A stretch of 43,368 bases of DNA. Source: a virus. Position 1 is the stretch's first letter, and each line of letters starts with the position of its first letter. The notes below the pieces were generated by a model. The model saw only the letters and a program-made list of their open reading frames with translations. It was not told where the DNA came from and searched no databases. The translations under genes and the position numbers were made by a program. This document shows positions 31,149 through 38,211 of the stretch, piece after piece. Location: IMG/VR virus record IMGVR_UViG_3300044991_001606, positions 1-43,368 of that record. One strand, given 5' to 3'.

Positions 31149-31391
31149 TCAGAGAATCCCAGCCTGTTTCAGGTACTGCATGTACGGATGCTCTTCGGTC
31201 AGTTTGTAATGCAGGTCGGGAACTTCGTTGAATTCGATTTGTACGCATCCCGTCCTGTCCTTCACGCGGTAGCAAGTGAAATGTCCGTGCGGACCAAGGC
31301 AGACCGGATAGTCGCTGGGAAAGCCTTGCAGTTGTTCAATCAGCTTTCCAACCGTTACGCCACTCTCGTTTTCATCCCAAGGATTAACCAT
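31149..31391 (-). CDS. Small hypothetical protein of a widespread phage/bacterial type
   Basis: A predicted 80-residue minus-strand protein: VTVGKLIEQLQGFPSDYPVCLGPHGHFTCYRVKDRTGCVQIEFNEVPD. The pattern of an N-terminal helix (KLIEQLQ), P-D-Y-P-V strand and terminal VQIEFNE recurs in many uncharacterised small proteins of phages and plasmids. A GAGGTGA site precedes the start. Its start codon overlaps the start codon of the divergent gene at 31390, so the two genes share regulatory sequence. Function is unknown. Confidence 0.65.
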   Translation of the reverse strand: MVNPWDENESGVTVGKLIEQLQGFPSDYPVCLGPHGHFTCYRVKDRTGCVQIEFNEVPDLHYKLTEEHPYMQYLKQAGIL

Positions 31392-31629
31392 GTCTCACCT
31401 CGTTTTGATTTACCACGTGTCAATTCACGTCTTGCAGGAAGCCGACGGAAAATTTACGGTTCACACCTACGTCAATGGCAAGCTGGATGCCCAGTACGGT
31501 TCAGGTACGCAGGAGTGGGCCACCGCTTTGGCGGTATCTCTCGCCAACGGCGATTGCCCGCGATGCAGCGGCTTGACGACGCCGCAAGCGAGAGCCGTCC
31601 TATCGAACACGTCGGACGCGGCTCAATAG
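31390..31629 (+). CDS. Small hypothetical protein, divergent from 31149-31391
   Basis: A predicted 79-residue protein with AAGGA at 31379-31383 before ATG 31390. It has a beta-rich start (LVLIYHVSIHVLQEADGKFTVHTYVNGKLDA), then a helix and a C-terminal CPRCSGL knuckle followed by TTPQARAVL. Only one CxxC is present, so zinc binding would need dimerisation. Its start and that of the minus-strand neighbour overlap within catg, and each RBS lies inside the other gene. No family is known. Confidence 0.55.
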   Translation: MSHLVLIYHVSIHVLQEADGKFTVHTYVNGKLDAQYGSGTQEWATALAVSLANGDCPRCSGLTTPQARAVLSNTSDAAQ

Positions 31630-31708
31630 GTTCTTTAGTGATTCTCACTTCGCCGTACCGGCTCGGGCCGTGTTCTGCCCCCGCGGTTCCGAGTCGGGCG
31701 GCGATTTT

Positions 31709-31718
31709 CTGTATACAG
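31709..31718. promoter_or_regulatory. Perfect 10-bp palindrome, operator candidate
   Basis: ctgtatacag is fully self-complementary and lies in the 331-bp gap before csrA. It could be half of a repressor site or part of a promoter. The CTG...CAG ends recall LexA boxes, but the spacing is too short for the enterobacterial consensus. Confidence 0.35.
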
Positions 31719-31802
31719 TACCGGGCGCGAACTGCGTTGAACGGTGGACCGGCTAGCCGTCAACCATCAGACAGGCACGGTGTATTGTGCGAGGTAGCTT
31801 AT

Positions 31803-31960
31803 CGGTTGGATTCGCAAGCAGCCTGTACGCGAAACCGACACACTGGTGGGATGCCAGTGAATGGCCTGCAAGCTGTAGCTGAGTACCCGAGGGAAAAGGC
31901 TCCCCGTTGCGATGCGGGGCAGGCCGCTTGCTTTGTACTCACCATTTCACGGAGGAAATC
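31803..31960 (+). ncRNA. Structured GGA-rich leader of csrA
   Basis: The gap before csrA folds into a series of helices. cggt(tgga)ttcgc pairs with gcgaaaccg (31803-31837) with GGA in a bulge. cactgg/ccagtg (31841-31846/31854-31859) has the loop tgggatg containing GGA. ccccg/cgggg (31902-31919) comes next. A gggaaa stretch (around 31891) and the Shine-Dalgarno cacggagg add further GGA motifs. GGA in hairpin loops and over the RBS is the known binding pattern of CsrA. An autoregulatory leader or CsrA-titrating RNA is therefore inferred. Confidence 0.5.
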
Positions 31961-32185
31961 ATGCTCGTTCTATCGCGCAAAAAAAACGAACGGATTCGGA
32001 TCAATGACGACATCACGCTCGTGGTGGTCGAGATTCGCGGTGACAAAGTGCGACTCGGCATCGAGGCCCCGGACGCAGTGGCCGTTCACAGGAGCGAGGT
32101 CTACGACGCAATTCACAGGGACGCGGACGCCAGGAGGGCCGACGCGATGGACGGGGACGGCTCCCCGAATCAACAGGATGCGTAG
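31961..32185 (+). CDS. csrA: CsrA/RsmA carbon storage regulator
   Basis: A 74-residue CsrA: MLVLSRKKNERIRINDDITLVVVEIRGDKVRLGIEAPDAVAVHRSEVYDAI, with the N-terminal LxLSRK and the RNA-contacting VHRSEV (Arg44) intact. It extends into an acidic 20-residue tail. The dimer binds GGA motifs and blocks or stabilises translation. A near-perfect GGAGG site precedes ATG 31961 and itself contains GGA, as in autoregulated csrA genes. A phage copy could reprogram host translation or time the lytic/lysogenic switch. A terminator follows. Confidence 0.93.
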   Translation: MLVLSRKKNERIRINDDITLVVVEIRGDKVRLGIEAPDAVAVHRSEVYDAIHRDADARRADAMDGDGSPNQQDA

Positions 32186-32189
32186 GCTG

Positions 32190-32221
32190 GCGGCGCATGG
32201 AGCGCAGTCGGCCGCTTTTTC
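32190..32221 (+). terminator. Terminator-like hairpin after csrA
   Basis: Outer arms gcggc/gccgc and inner gcgc/gcgc around atgga are followed by T5-T6 (32216-32221), five bases after the csrA stop. Confidence 0.6.
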
Positions 32222-32254
32222 AACCACGTTTATAGCCAAAGGGAGGACGAACCT

Positions 32255-33064
32255 GTGGCACACGAGATTACTGTTCGAGAGGGCGGCGTAGCTGAAGCCG
32301 CGTTTGCACTCACACCGGCATGGCACGGGCTTGGCGCCGTGCTTGACCATCCCATGAGCAGCCGGGAGGCGCTCGAATCGGCCGGCCTGGAATGGCAGGT
32401 CGTACAGCGGCCGATGGCCGTGGGCGTGCCCGAGACGATCGACACGCCCGAGGGCCAGGTCGAGACGTTCCGGTATCACGACATCCCAGGGATGTTGACC
32501 AACGTGCGGGCCGACAACGGATTCTTTCTGGGGTCGGTAAGTGAAGCGTACAAGGTGATTCAGAACACTGAGGCGTTTCAATTCCTCGACGGCCTGATCG
32601 AGTCACACGAAATGCAGTACGAGTCGGCCTTCTCGCTTTCAGGCGGCAAGAAGGTTGTGTTGCTTGGCCGGTTGCCGAAGGTCGATGAAATTGCCCTCGG
32701 CGACGAGACGCTTCGCTACGTGCTGCTGAGCCTGCACCACGACGGTGGCGGCGCTATCCGCTTTGGACCTACTTCCGTTCGCGTGGTCTGCGCCAACACC
32801 TACGCGATGGCGCTGGGTGAAGGTGGGATCGGCGACTTGAAGGGCGACCAGTTCTCCCGCGAAGTCGCCATCCGTCACATGGGCGACGTTGGCAAAAAGC
32901 TGGAGATCGCCAAGAAGGCCCTCGTTGCGGCTAACCAGGCATTCGACAAGCACGCCGAAATGTCGAGGGCGCTGGCCAAGCACAGTATGACGGGCGAGTT
33001 GACCCAAGAAGCACTGCGGGCCGGTCGCTTGCGACGACCGGCCCCGGTGCGGAGTTTCGATTGA
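32255..33064 (+). CDS. DUF932 phage/plasmid-like protein
   Basis: A 269-residue member of the DUF932 (phage/plasmid-like TIGR03299) family. It shows ALTPAWHGLGAVLDHPMSS near the N-terminus, then FLGSVSEAYKVIQNTEAFQFLDGLI, VVLLGRLP, RYVLLSLHHDGGGAIRFGPTSVRVVCANTYAMAL and the helical IRHMGDVGKKLEIAKKAL. Members are typically longer (300 or more residues), so the C-terminus looks short and ends in a basic tail. Function is unknown; it is often found near mobile-element replication genes. GTG 32255 has an AGGGAGGA site. Confidence 0.85.
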   Translation: MAHEITVREGGVAEAAFALTPAWHGLGAVLDHPMSSREALESAGLEWQVVQRPMAVGVPETIDTPEGQVETFRYHDIPGMLTNVRADNGFFLGSVSEAYKVIQNTEAFQFLDGLIESHEMQYESAFSLSGGKKVVLLGRLPKVDEIALGDETLRYVLLSLHHDGGGAIRFGPTSVRVVCANTYAMALGEGGIGDLKGDQFSREVAIRHMGDVGKKLEIAKKALVAANQAFDKHAEMSRALAKHSMTGELTQEALRAGRLRRPAPVRSFD

Positions 33065-33106
33065 GCGTTTTACCACACCAACAATCATTATAGAGAGGAC
33101 GAAGCA

Positions 33107-33556
33107 ATGAGTACAGCACAGTTGGGCGAGGCAATCTCGCACGAGACCATAGTGAATGGAATGCGTGAGGACGGCTTTTTGCCGCCGAAGACGCCGGAGT
33201 GGGAACCCCAACCGGTCCGAACTCCGCCGACACCTCCGCGTGAGGACCGGTGTCAAGTCACGCAACATACCTCGGTGAGTGTTACCCACGGCCACTACGG
33301 CTACGGCTGCCTTTACGTCCATTTCTCCGGCGGAGTCAATCCGGCATGGCCCCAAGACGGCGGCGACCTGGAACAGCGGTTGGCGACGTTGCAGTTTGCC
33401 GCGTCGGAAATGGAAAAGGCGTTGCCGGTGGTTCGCGCGATGATTCGGCAGTTGGACGGGTCGAGCGAACTGCGCGATGAGATCGTTACCAACCTCGCCA
33501 ATGAGGCTAGTGAATTTGACCCTTACAAGGAACCTGTTGCGGCCCCGGCCGCGTGA
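33107..33556 (+). CDS. Hypothetical protein
   Basis: A predicted 149-residue protein with a good site (agagagga) before ATG 33107. A Pro-rich region (residues about 25-45) separates a helical start from a small beta segment rich in His, Gly and Tyr (TSVSVTHGHYGYGCLYVHFSGG). A long helix (LEQRLATLQFAASEMEKALPVVRAMIRQL) follows. It is co-directional with the DUF932 gene and lies before the helicase. No family is recognised. Confidence 0.5.
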   Translation: MSTAQLGEAISHETIVNGMREDGFLPPKTPEWEPQPVRTPPTPPREDRCQVTQHTSVSVTHGHYGYGCLYVHFSGGVNPAWPQDGGDLEQRLATLQFAASEMEKALPVVRAMIRQLDGSSELRDEIVTNLANEASEFDPYKEPVAAPAA

Positions 33557-33572
33557 CTTCGTCCTCCCGTCA

Positions 33573-33611
33573 GCCTCCGGCCGGTGCTTTCTCGTCGCAT
33601 CGGTCGGAGGC
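33573..33611 (+). terminator. Inverted repeat before the helicase gene
   Basis: Arms gcctccg and cggaggc (33573-33579/33605-33611) surround a 25-nt loop, with no T-run. It may attenuate transcription or be an operator. Confidence 0.3.
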
Positions 33612-33642
33612 GGGGATGGGTGGAGCGTGAAAGGAATCACTC

Positions 33643-35337
33643 ATGCTACTCGCACAACAACGCACTCAGGCTTATTTAGTCAGGCTTTCCGCCAATGGGA
33701 CCAAGATCATCCTCGGCCCGGGCAATGCCGCATGGACAGAGTTTTGCCAAAGCCTACCGGCAGCGCGATGGTCGCAAGTCGATTGCCGATGGACGTGCGA
33801 CTTTACCCCGGCGGCCGCGTGGCGAATTGTGTGCAGGCCCGAAAGTGAGGCGTTACGCGACGACCCACACAATGTCGTCGTTGCGGTAGCGAACACTTTT
33901 GGCTCGCTTGCACACTGCGCGCACAACTGTTTGCAAAACGAAGGGCCAATGTCGCAGCCGATGAGCAAAACAACATCATGGCGGCATCAGTTGATCGGCT
34001 TCCATTTCGGTTCGCTGCTTGACGCCTCTTTGTTGGCGATGGATATGGGAACGGGTAAGTCTAAGGTAGCTGTGGACCTGGCGATCAATTGGGACTGCAA
34101 GACAATCCTGATTCTCTGCCCGGCATCCGTGCGGGGCGTGTGGCGGCGTGAGTTCGAGCGACATTCCGGCAAGCCGGTATCGGTTTGCGTTCTGGAAAAG
34201 GGCACAACGAAGGATAAGGTTCACGTCGCCCGAGGGGCCGTGAAAATGGGCGCAGCACTTCGGCGGCCGGTTGCGATTGTGCTGAATTACGAATCCGCGT
34301 GGCGACCTGAGTTCGCCGAGTTCTCGCTCGGCATGGACTGGGACTGTGTAATCTGTGACGAATCTCACCGGATCAAGGCCCACAACTCGCAGGTGAGCAA
34401 GTATGCAGCGAAACTCGGGCGTCGGGCAAAGAAGCGGCTCTGCCTCTCGGGGACGCCGCTGGCTCAGTCGCCCCTCGATCTCTACGGCCAGTTCCGATTC
34501 CTCGATCCTGGTTTGTTCGGCACAAGCTGGCATCACTTTTCAAACCGATACGCGATCAAGGGCAATCCACATATCCCTCAACAAATCACCGGCTATAAGA
34601 ACCAGGATGAGTTGCAAGAGCGGTTTCGGCTCCTCAGCTACCGATGCAAGGCGTCCGACGTGCTGGACCTTCCCGAGGCGTTGCACGAAGAGCGGACGTG
34701 CGAGTTGTCGCCGGCCGCGAGAAAGGCGTACAAGGAAATCGAGGAAGAGCTGATTACAGACCTAGGCACGGGCGTTGTGACGGCGAGTAATGCCTTAGTT
34801 CGCCTACTGCGATTGCAACAAATTACGAGCGGCTACTTGATCGAGGACGAAACGGACAAACTACATCGACTCGACACAAGCAAGCAGGCTTTGCTCGGCG
34901 ACCTGCTCGAAGATGCCGGTGGCGAGCCGTTCGTTGTGTTTTGCCGGTTCAAGTACGACCTAACCGCTGTACGGTCGCTTTGTGAAACGATGGGATTGCG
35001 GTACGGAGAGCTTTCCGGCAACGCGAAAGACGGCCTGACCGATCGCGCCGAAATGTCACCGTCGATCGACGTGCTCGGGTGCCAGATTCAATCGGGCGGC
35101 GTCGGCATCGACCTGACCAGGGCACGCTATGCCGCCTACTATTCGCTCGGGTTCTCCTTGAGCGAGTACGAACAATCGCTGGCCCGGCTGCATCGGCCCG
35201 GCCAGAAACGAAACGTGTGTTATTACCACCTGGTCGCGGAGAACACGGTGGACCGTCGCGTGTATTCTGCCCTACGTGCGCGGAAGAATGTTATCGAGGC
35301 AGTGTTGAGTGGATTCCAAAACAAGGAGAACGTGTAA
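33643..35337 (+). CDS. SNF2-like DEAD/DEAH helicase
   Basis: A 564-residue SF2 ATPase of the Swi2/Snf2 group common in phage replication blocks. After a 110-residue N-terminal extension of unknown fold come: the Q-motif/Walker A (LLAMDMGTGKSKVA, about 130-143); motif Ia (ILILCPASVRGVWRREFERH); motif II as DESH (VICDESHRIKAHNS, about 235); motif III (CLSGTP); and the second RecA fold, with motif V (QSGGVGIDLTRA) and motif VI (SLARLHRPGQKRN, about 514). It probably remodels replication or recombination intermediates. Its stop overlaps the next start as TAATG. Confidence 0.88.
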   Translation: MLLAQQRTQAYLVRLSANGTKIILGPGNAAWTEFCQSLPAARWSQVDCRWTCDFTPAAAWRIVCRPESEALRDDPHNVVVAVANTFGSLAHCAHNCLQNEGPMSQPMSKTTSWRHQLIGFHFGSLLDASLLAMDMGTGKSKVAVDLAINWDCKTILILCPASVRGVWRREFERHSGKPVSVCVLEKGTTKDKVHVARGAVKMGAALRRPVAIVLNYESAWRPEFAEFSLGMDWDCVICDESHRIKAHNSQVSKYAAKLGRRAKKRLCLSGTPLAQSPLDLYGQFRFLDPGLFGTSWHHFSNRYAIKGNPHIPQQITGYKNQDELQERFRLLSYRCKASDVLDLPEALHEERTCELSPAARKAYKEIEEELITDLGTGVVTASNALVRLLRLQQITSGYLIEDETDKLHRLDTSKQALLGDLLEDAGGEPFVVFCRFKYDLTAVRSLCETMGLRYGELSGNAKDGLTDRAEMSPSIDVLGCQIQSGGVGIDLTRARYAAYYSLGFSLSEYEQSLARLHRPGQKRNVCYYHLVAENTVDRRVYSALRARKNVIEAVLSGFQNKENV

Positions 35338-35585
35338 TGAAACTCGAAGTGTTGTTTTCTGAATCTCCGGCGGCCGTGAAGTTACACTTCACAAAGCAGG
35401 AGAAAAAAGAGTTTGGCCACGTCGCCGATATGTGCGAGGCAATCAACAAGTGGATGCGCCCCCGCGATACGGAGTTGGCGGACGACGCGCAGAAGGCGGC
35501 AGAATGTTTAACCAACATCGTCGATAGCGTCATGGATGGCGTTACCGAGCCGGAGAGCATGAAAGGATGTGAATCCGATGCGTGA
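35337..35585 (+). CDS. Small hypothetical protein
   Basis: A predicted 82-residue protein coupled to the helicase (TAATG). It is acidic and helical (KQEKKEFGHVADMCEAINKWMRP; AAECLTNIVDSVMDGV) without known motifs. It overlaps the next gene by 8 bp. Membership in the replication transcript suggests an accessory to helicase or recombination functions. Confidence 0.55.
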   Translation: MKLEVLFSESPAAVKLHFTKQEKKEFGHVADMCEAINKWMRPRDTELADDAQKAAECLTNIVDSVMDGVTEPESMKGCESDA

Positions 35586-35991
35586 TGAACAAAGCGAAGG
35601 CGACGCGGTTGCTCGATTCGCCGCCCTCGAACGAGAACGGAGGACTGTCGAGGATCGACTCGACGCGATCAAGAGGGAAGAGGCGAAACTGCAAGAACGA
35701 ATCCTCGAAGAGTGGGTTGATCGTGGCCAGCGGTCGGCAAACGTGAACGGACTCACGATCTTCATTGCAATGGATTTTTATTGCAGCAAGAAGGCAGAGA
35801 TCAGTACGGAACAAATCATCGACGTGCTGAAGGAGTCAGGGCTGGAGCGTTGTGTCCAAATTGGCTACAACGCTTCCTCGCTGAAGGCGTTCGTTAAGGA
35901 GCAAATCGCCGATGGATCGGAGTTGCCAGAGACGCTACGCAACTGTCTGAACTATGACACGGTGCCGCGTTTGCGGACACGGTTGGCGTAG
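35578..35991 (+). CDS. Hypothetical coiled-coil protein of the recombination block
   Basis: A predicted 137-residue protein from ATG 35578 (AAAGGA upstream; GTG 35569 is too close to the site). Residues 10-50 form a charged coiled coil (FAALERERRTVEDRLDAIKREEAKLQERILEEW). A compact domain with FYCSKKAEISTEQIIDVLKESGLERCVQIGYNASSLKAFV follows. The layout recalls small phage proteins that sit beside nuclease-inhibitor and recombination genes, but an assignment to the Gam type cannot be defended. Confidence 0.55.
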   Translation: MRDEQSEGDAVARFAALERERRTVEDRLDAIKREEAKLQERILEEWVDRGQRSANVNGLTIFIAMDFYCSKKAEISTEQIIDVLKESGLERCVQIGYNASSLKAFVKEQIADGSELPETLRNCLNYDTVPRLRTRLA

Positions 35992-36038
35992 ACGTGTTTT
36001 CTGATTTTCACTTTCCACTTTTTTAAGGACTAAGAACA

Positions 36039-36752
36039 ATGAGCAACGAACTGGTTACACTCTCCCCGGCGCAGTATCCGGCTCTGGACCCAAACAACGA
36101 TCGGGTTCAGTTAATGATGCAAAACCTCGGCGGCGAATCACTATCAGTCGCCGACTTCAATCGCATCAAGATTCCGTCGCAGGGAGGAACGAAGTGGCAG
36201 ATTGAATCGGCGGTCGGCACGGAGGTTGTCGATGCGTTGGACGGCGTGATTCTGTTCACGACGCGCCGACGGGCGTACTGGAAGGATCCGAACCCATCTC
36301 AGTCGCCGCCTGATTGTGCGAGCGTGGATATGGTGAACGGCAGCGGAAACCCTGGAGGTGAGTGCGAGCAATGCCCATTCAACGCTTTTGGAACGGCGAA
36401 GAATGGACACGGAAAAGCCTGCAAGGAAACGCGAGTCTTCTTCTTGCTTCGTCCGGGTCAAGTATTGCCCGACGTTGTCGCCGCATCGCCTGGCAGCCTG
36501 AAGGCTGTTCGGAAGTACCTGATGGACCTTTCTCAGGTCGGCGCACCGTATTGTGCCGTTGTAACGCGGTTTGGCCTTGAGAAGGCCACCAACGCCGACA
36601 ACACGGCGTACGCGAAGATCACCGCCAAGATGGTCGGAAAGCTGGATGAGGCCAGCTACAAGAACATTCTGGCCACGATCAAGCAATACCAAAGCACCTT
36701 CGAGCAAGTCGTTGACGACTTTGCCGAAGAGGCAGGACCGCAAGAGGTCTAA
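36039..36752 (+). CDS. Phage protein of an ssDNA-binding/recombination-associated type
   Basis: A 237-residue protein whose pattern recurs next to phage helicases and primases. ADFNRIKIPSQGGTKWQI and a DGVILFTTRRRAYWKDP strand are followed by PPDCASVDM...GNPGGECEQCPFNAFGTAKNGHGKACKETR, where four cysteines probably bind zinc or a cluster (about 92-130). Then come FFLLRPGQVLPDVVAASPGSLKAVRKYL and a terminal helix. An ssDNA-binding or recombination role is inferred from genome context, not from a verified fold. Confidence 0.6.
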   Translation: MSNELVTLSPAQYPALDPNNDRVQLMMQNLGGESLSVADFNRIKIPSQGGTKWQIESAVGTEVVDALDGVILFTTRRRAYWKDPNPSQSPPDCASVDMVNGSGNPGGECEQCPFNAFGTAKNGHGKACKETRVFFLLRPGQVLPDVVAASPGSLKAVRKYLMDLSQVGAPYCAVVTRFGLEKATNADNTAYAKITAKMVGKLDEASYKNILATIKQYQSTFEQVVDDFAEEAGPQEV

Positions 36753-36754
36753 CC

Positions 36755-36795
36755 GGGCCAATATGCGCAAGCCGGCTTCGCAACCGGCTTGGCCC
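36755..36795 (+). terminator. Strong hairpin before the zinc-ribbon gene
   Basis: aagccgg/ccggctt (36769-36775/36784-36790) is stacked by gggcc/ggccc (36755-36759/36791-36795). There is no T-run, and the RBS of the next gene follows directly. It is likely a translational or transcriptional attenuator. Confidence 0.45.
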
Positions 36796-36812
36796 CTAAA
36801 GGAGGCTATGAC

Positions 36813-37001
36813 ATGAATGATCTTCCCAAGTGCCCGTGGTGTGGCACAAACAAGCACGTTCGACTAACGGGGTTCCGCCACTTCTACTGTGCCAACTGTG
36901 CAAGGGAGTTTGACGACTCGGATGATGGCGACATCGGCTATGGTAGCCCAAGTCGCCGCATCGAACGTGAAGAGCGAAAAGGAAAGGGCAATAAACGATG
37001 A
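36813..37001 (+). CDS. Small zinc-ribbon protein
   Basis: A 62-residue protein with AAAGGAGG upstream of ATG 36813. It has a classical ribbon, CPWCGTNKHVRLTGFRHFYCANCAREFDD, followed by a basic tail (SRRIEREERKGKGNKR). Such small ribbons bind DNA or RNA or act as transcription adaptors. It is coupled to the next Cys-rich gene (ATGA at 36998), suggesting joint function in the early operon. Confidence 0.7.
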   Translation: MNDLPKCPWCGTNKHVRLTGFRHFYCANCAREFDDSDDGDIGYGSPSRRIEREERKGKGNKR

Positions 37002-37225
37002 CTCCGATCGAACTGCATAACGAATATCGCAAGGGTCGGCGTGATAGGTTTCGTGCCATGTCGAAACAGGAGCTATCGGAAGCCCCTTGCCGCTCGTGCG
37101 GATGCCTTGGAAACCAGCGTTGCGGACACCTTCCGCTTGCCGCCCCCGAGCACCACTGCGAACTCGATTATGAATCCATGACCTGCTTTTGCTGCAAGAC
37201 CGCCAAACGGATGAAGTGCTGCTAA
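36998..37225 (+). CDS. Cys-rich small protein
   Basis: A predicted 75-residue protein starting within the previous stop (ATGA). It has eight or more cysteines and several histidines: CRSCGCLGNQRCGH, EHHCELDYESMTCFCC and a terminal KCC. That suggests one or two metal sites. The basic N-terminus (EYRKGRRDRFRAM) could bind nucleic acid. The pattern matches no family I can name. Confidence 0.6.
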   Translation: MTPIELHNEYRKGRRDRFRAMSKQELSEAPCRSCGCLGNQRCGHLPLAAPEHHCELDYESMTCFCCKTAKRMKCC

Positions 37226-37270
37226 TTAACCGTCTCTTTACTTAACCCCTAGACCCAAGGAACCCTAACA

Positions 37271-38137
37271 GTGGGACGTAGACGAATGAGTACGGGCGAA
37301 AAGCCTGAAAAGAAACTCCCGACTAAAATCAAGCCGATACCACGCAAACATGCCGGTAAGATTACCGCACCGTGGACGCTCATGGAACGGCTCATCGAGG
37401 AGGTGGAGGAATTCGCACACCTGAAGGTGGCGAAGATCAAGTTGTGGTGGCAAAAGGACTGGAAGGCCGACGTTGATGGAATCGCGATCGGTGCCCAAGT
37501 CTGCAAGGCCAGTGAGGTTGACCGCAATCTCGTTGAGGAATCGAACGGCGAAACGGTGGACTTGTTTATCAAGTTGCCTGAAAAAGTGTGGCCGACGCTC
37601 GATGAAACCGAGAAAGAACATCGGATGTTCCATGAACTATGCCACATTATGCCTGCAAAAAACAGCAACGGCGACCAGAAGCGGGACTCAAAGGATCGAC
37701 TGTTGTGGCGGCTACGCAAGCATCCGATTACCGCGTTCCACGAAGAAATTCAGCGTTTTGGAATGGACCGCGTTATCGGCCACAACGCAACGCTTCTTGC
37801 GTCGATCGAAATTGCGGATCGTCCGATGGAACGCCTCTTCGATGAGGCTGAGGCGAAGCCTGAGCCTGAGAGTGGTGAGGAAAACGCAGACGACAAAAAC
37901 GCAAAAGCGTGGCGACGCTTCAAGGTGACTAAGCTAGCGATTGAAGAGAAGATCGCCGCGAAGTTGCTTGATTTCGGACTCACGACCCTCGGTAAGCTAT
38001 TCGACCACATGTCCGATCAGGGCATGTTTTGGGCGAAGGAAATCCCAGGCGTCGGAGAATCGTCGGCCGACAAAATCAGCGATGCCTTCGCACAGTTTTG
38101 GGCGAAACATCCTGAATTTTGTTGCGAGACGACGTAA
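37271..38137 (+). CDS. Putative phage metallopeptidase with HhH domain
   Basis: A 288-residue protein. The first half has the putative phage metallopeptidase/zincin core with HELCH (residues 121-125, HExxH) preceded by DLFIKLPEKVWPTLDETEKEHRMF. The middle carries acidic low complexity (EAEAKPEPESGEENADD). The C-terminus has a helix-hairpin-helix-like segment (LLDFGLTTLGKLFDHM ... IPGVGESSADKISDAF), typical of DNA binding. GTG 37271 has AAGGA nine bases upstream; ATG 37286 is the alternative. A DNA-tethered protease acting on repair or replication proteins is a fair inference. A hairpin terminator follows. Confidence 0.7.
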   Translation: MGRRRMSTGEKPEKKLPTKIKPIPRKHAGKITAPWTLMERLIEEVEEFAHLKVAKIKLWWQKDWKADVDGIAIGAQVCKASEVDRNLVEESNGETVDLFIKLPEKVWPTLDETEKEHRMFHELCHIMPAKNSNGDQKRDSKDRLLWRLRKHPITAFHEEIQRFGMDRVIGHNATLLASIEIADRPMERLFDEAEAKPEPESGEENADDKNAKAWRRFKVTKLAIEEKIAAKLLDFGLTTLGKLFDHMSDQGMFWAKEIPGVGESSADKISDAFAQFWAKHPEFCCETT

Positions 38138-38149
38138 AACCCACCCCGG

Positions 38150-38181
38150 TCGGTAGGCCGCTCCTATCAGCGGCCTACCGA
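38150..38181 (+). terminator. Hairpin terminator after the metallopeptidase gene
   Basis: Perfect 12-bp arms tcggtaggccgc/gcggcctaccga with an 8-nt loop are followed by a T-rich stretch (tcttctctt). The spacing to the next gene (30 bp) allows termination and re-initiation. Confidence 0.6.
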
Positions 38182-38211
38182 TCTTCTCTTGATTCTTAGC
38201 ACGGAGGCATT

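Noticed and set aside
31631-31960. Known metabolite riboswitch upstream of csrA
   Set aside because: No conserved core of cobalamin, guanidine, SAM or other classes I know could be matched; only GGA-containing hairpins are supported.
30048-32291. A 747-codon open frame across integrase and csrA
   Set aside because: It is out of frame with the clear integrase and CsrA, crosses the integrase terminator and leader RNA, and its Arg/Ser/Cys-rich sequence has no domain. It is a GC-rich shadow frame.
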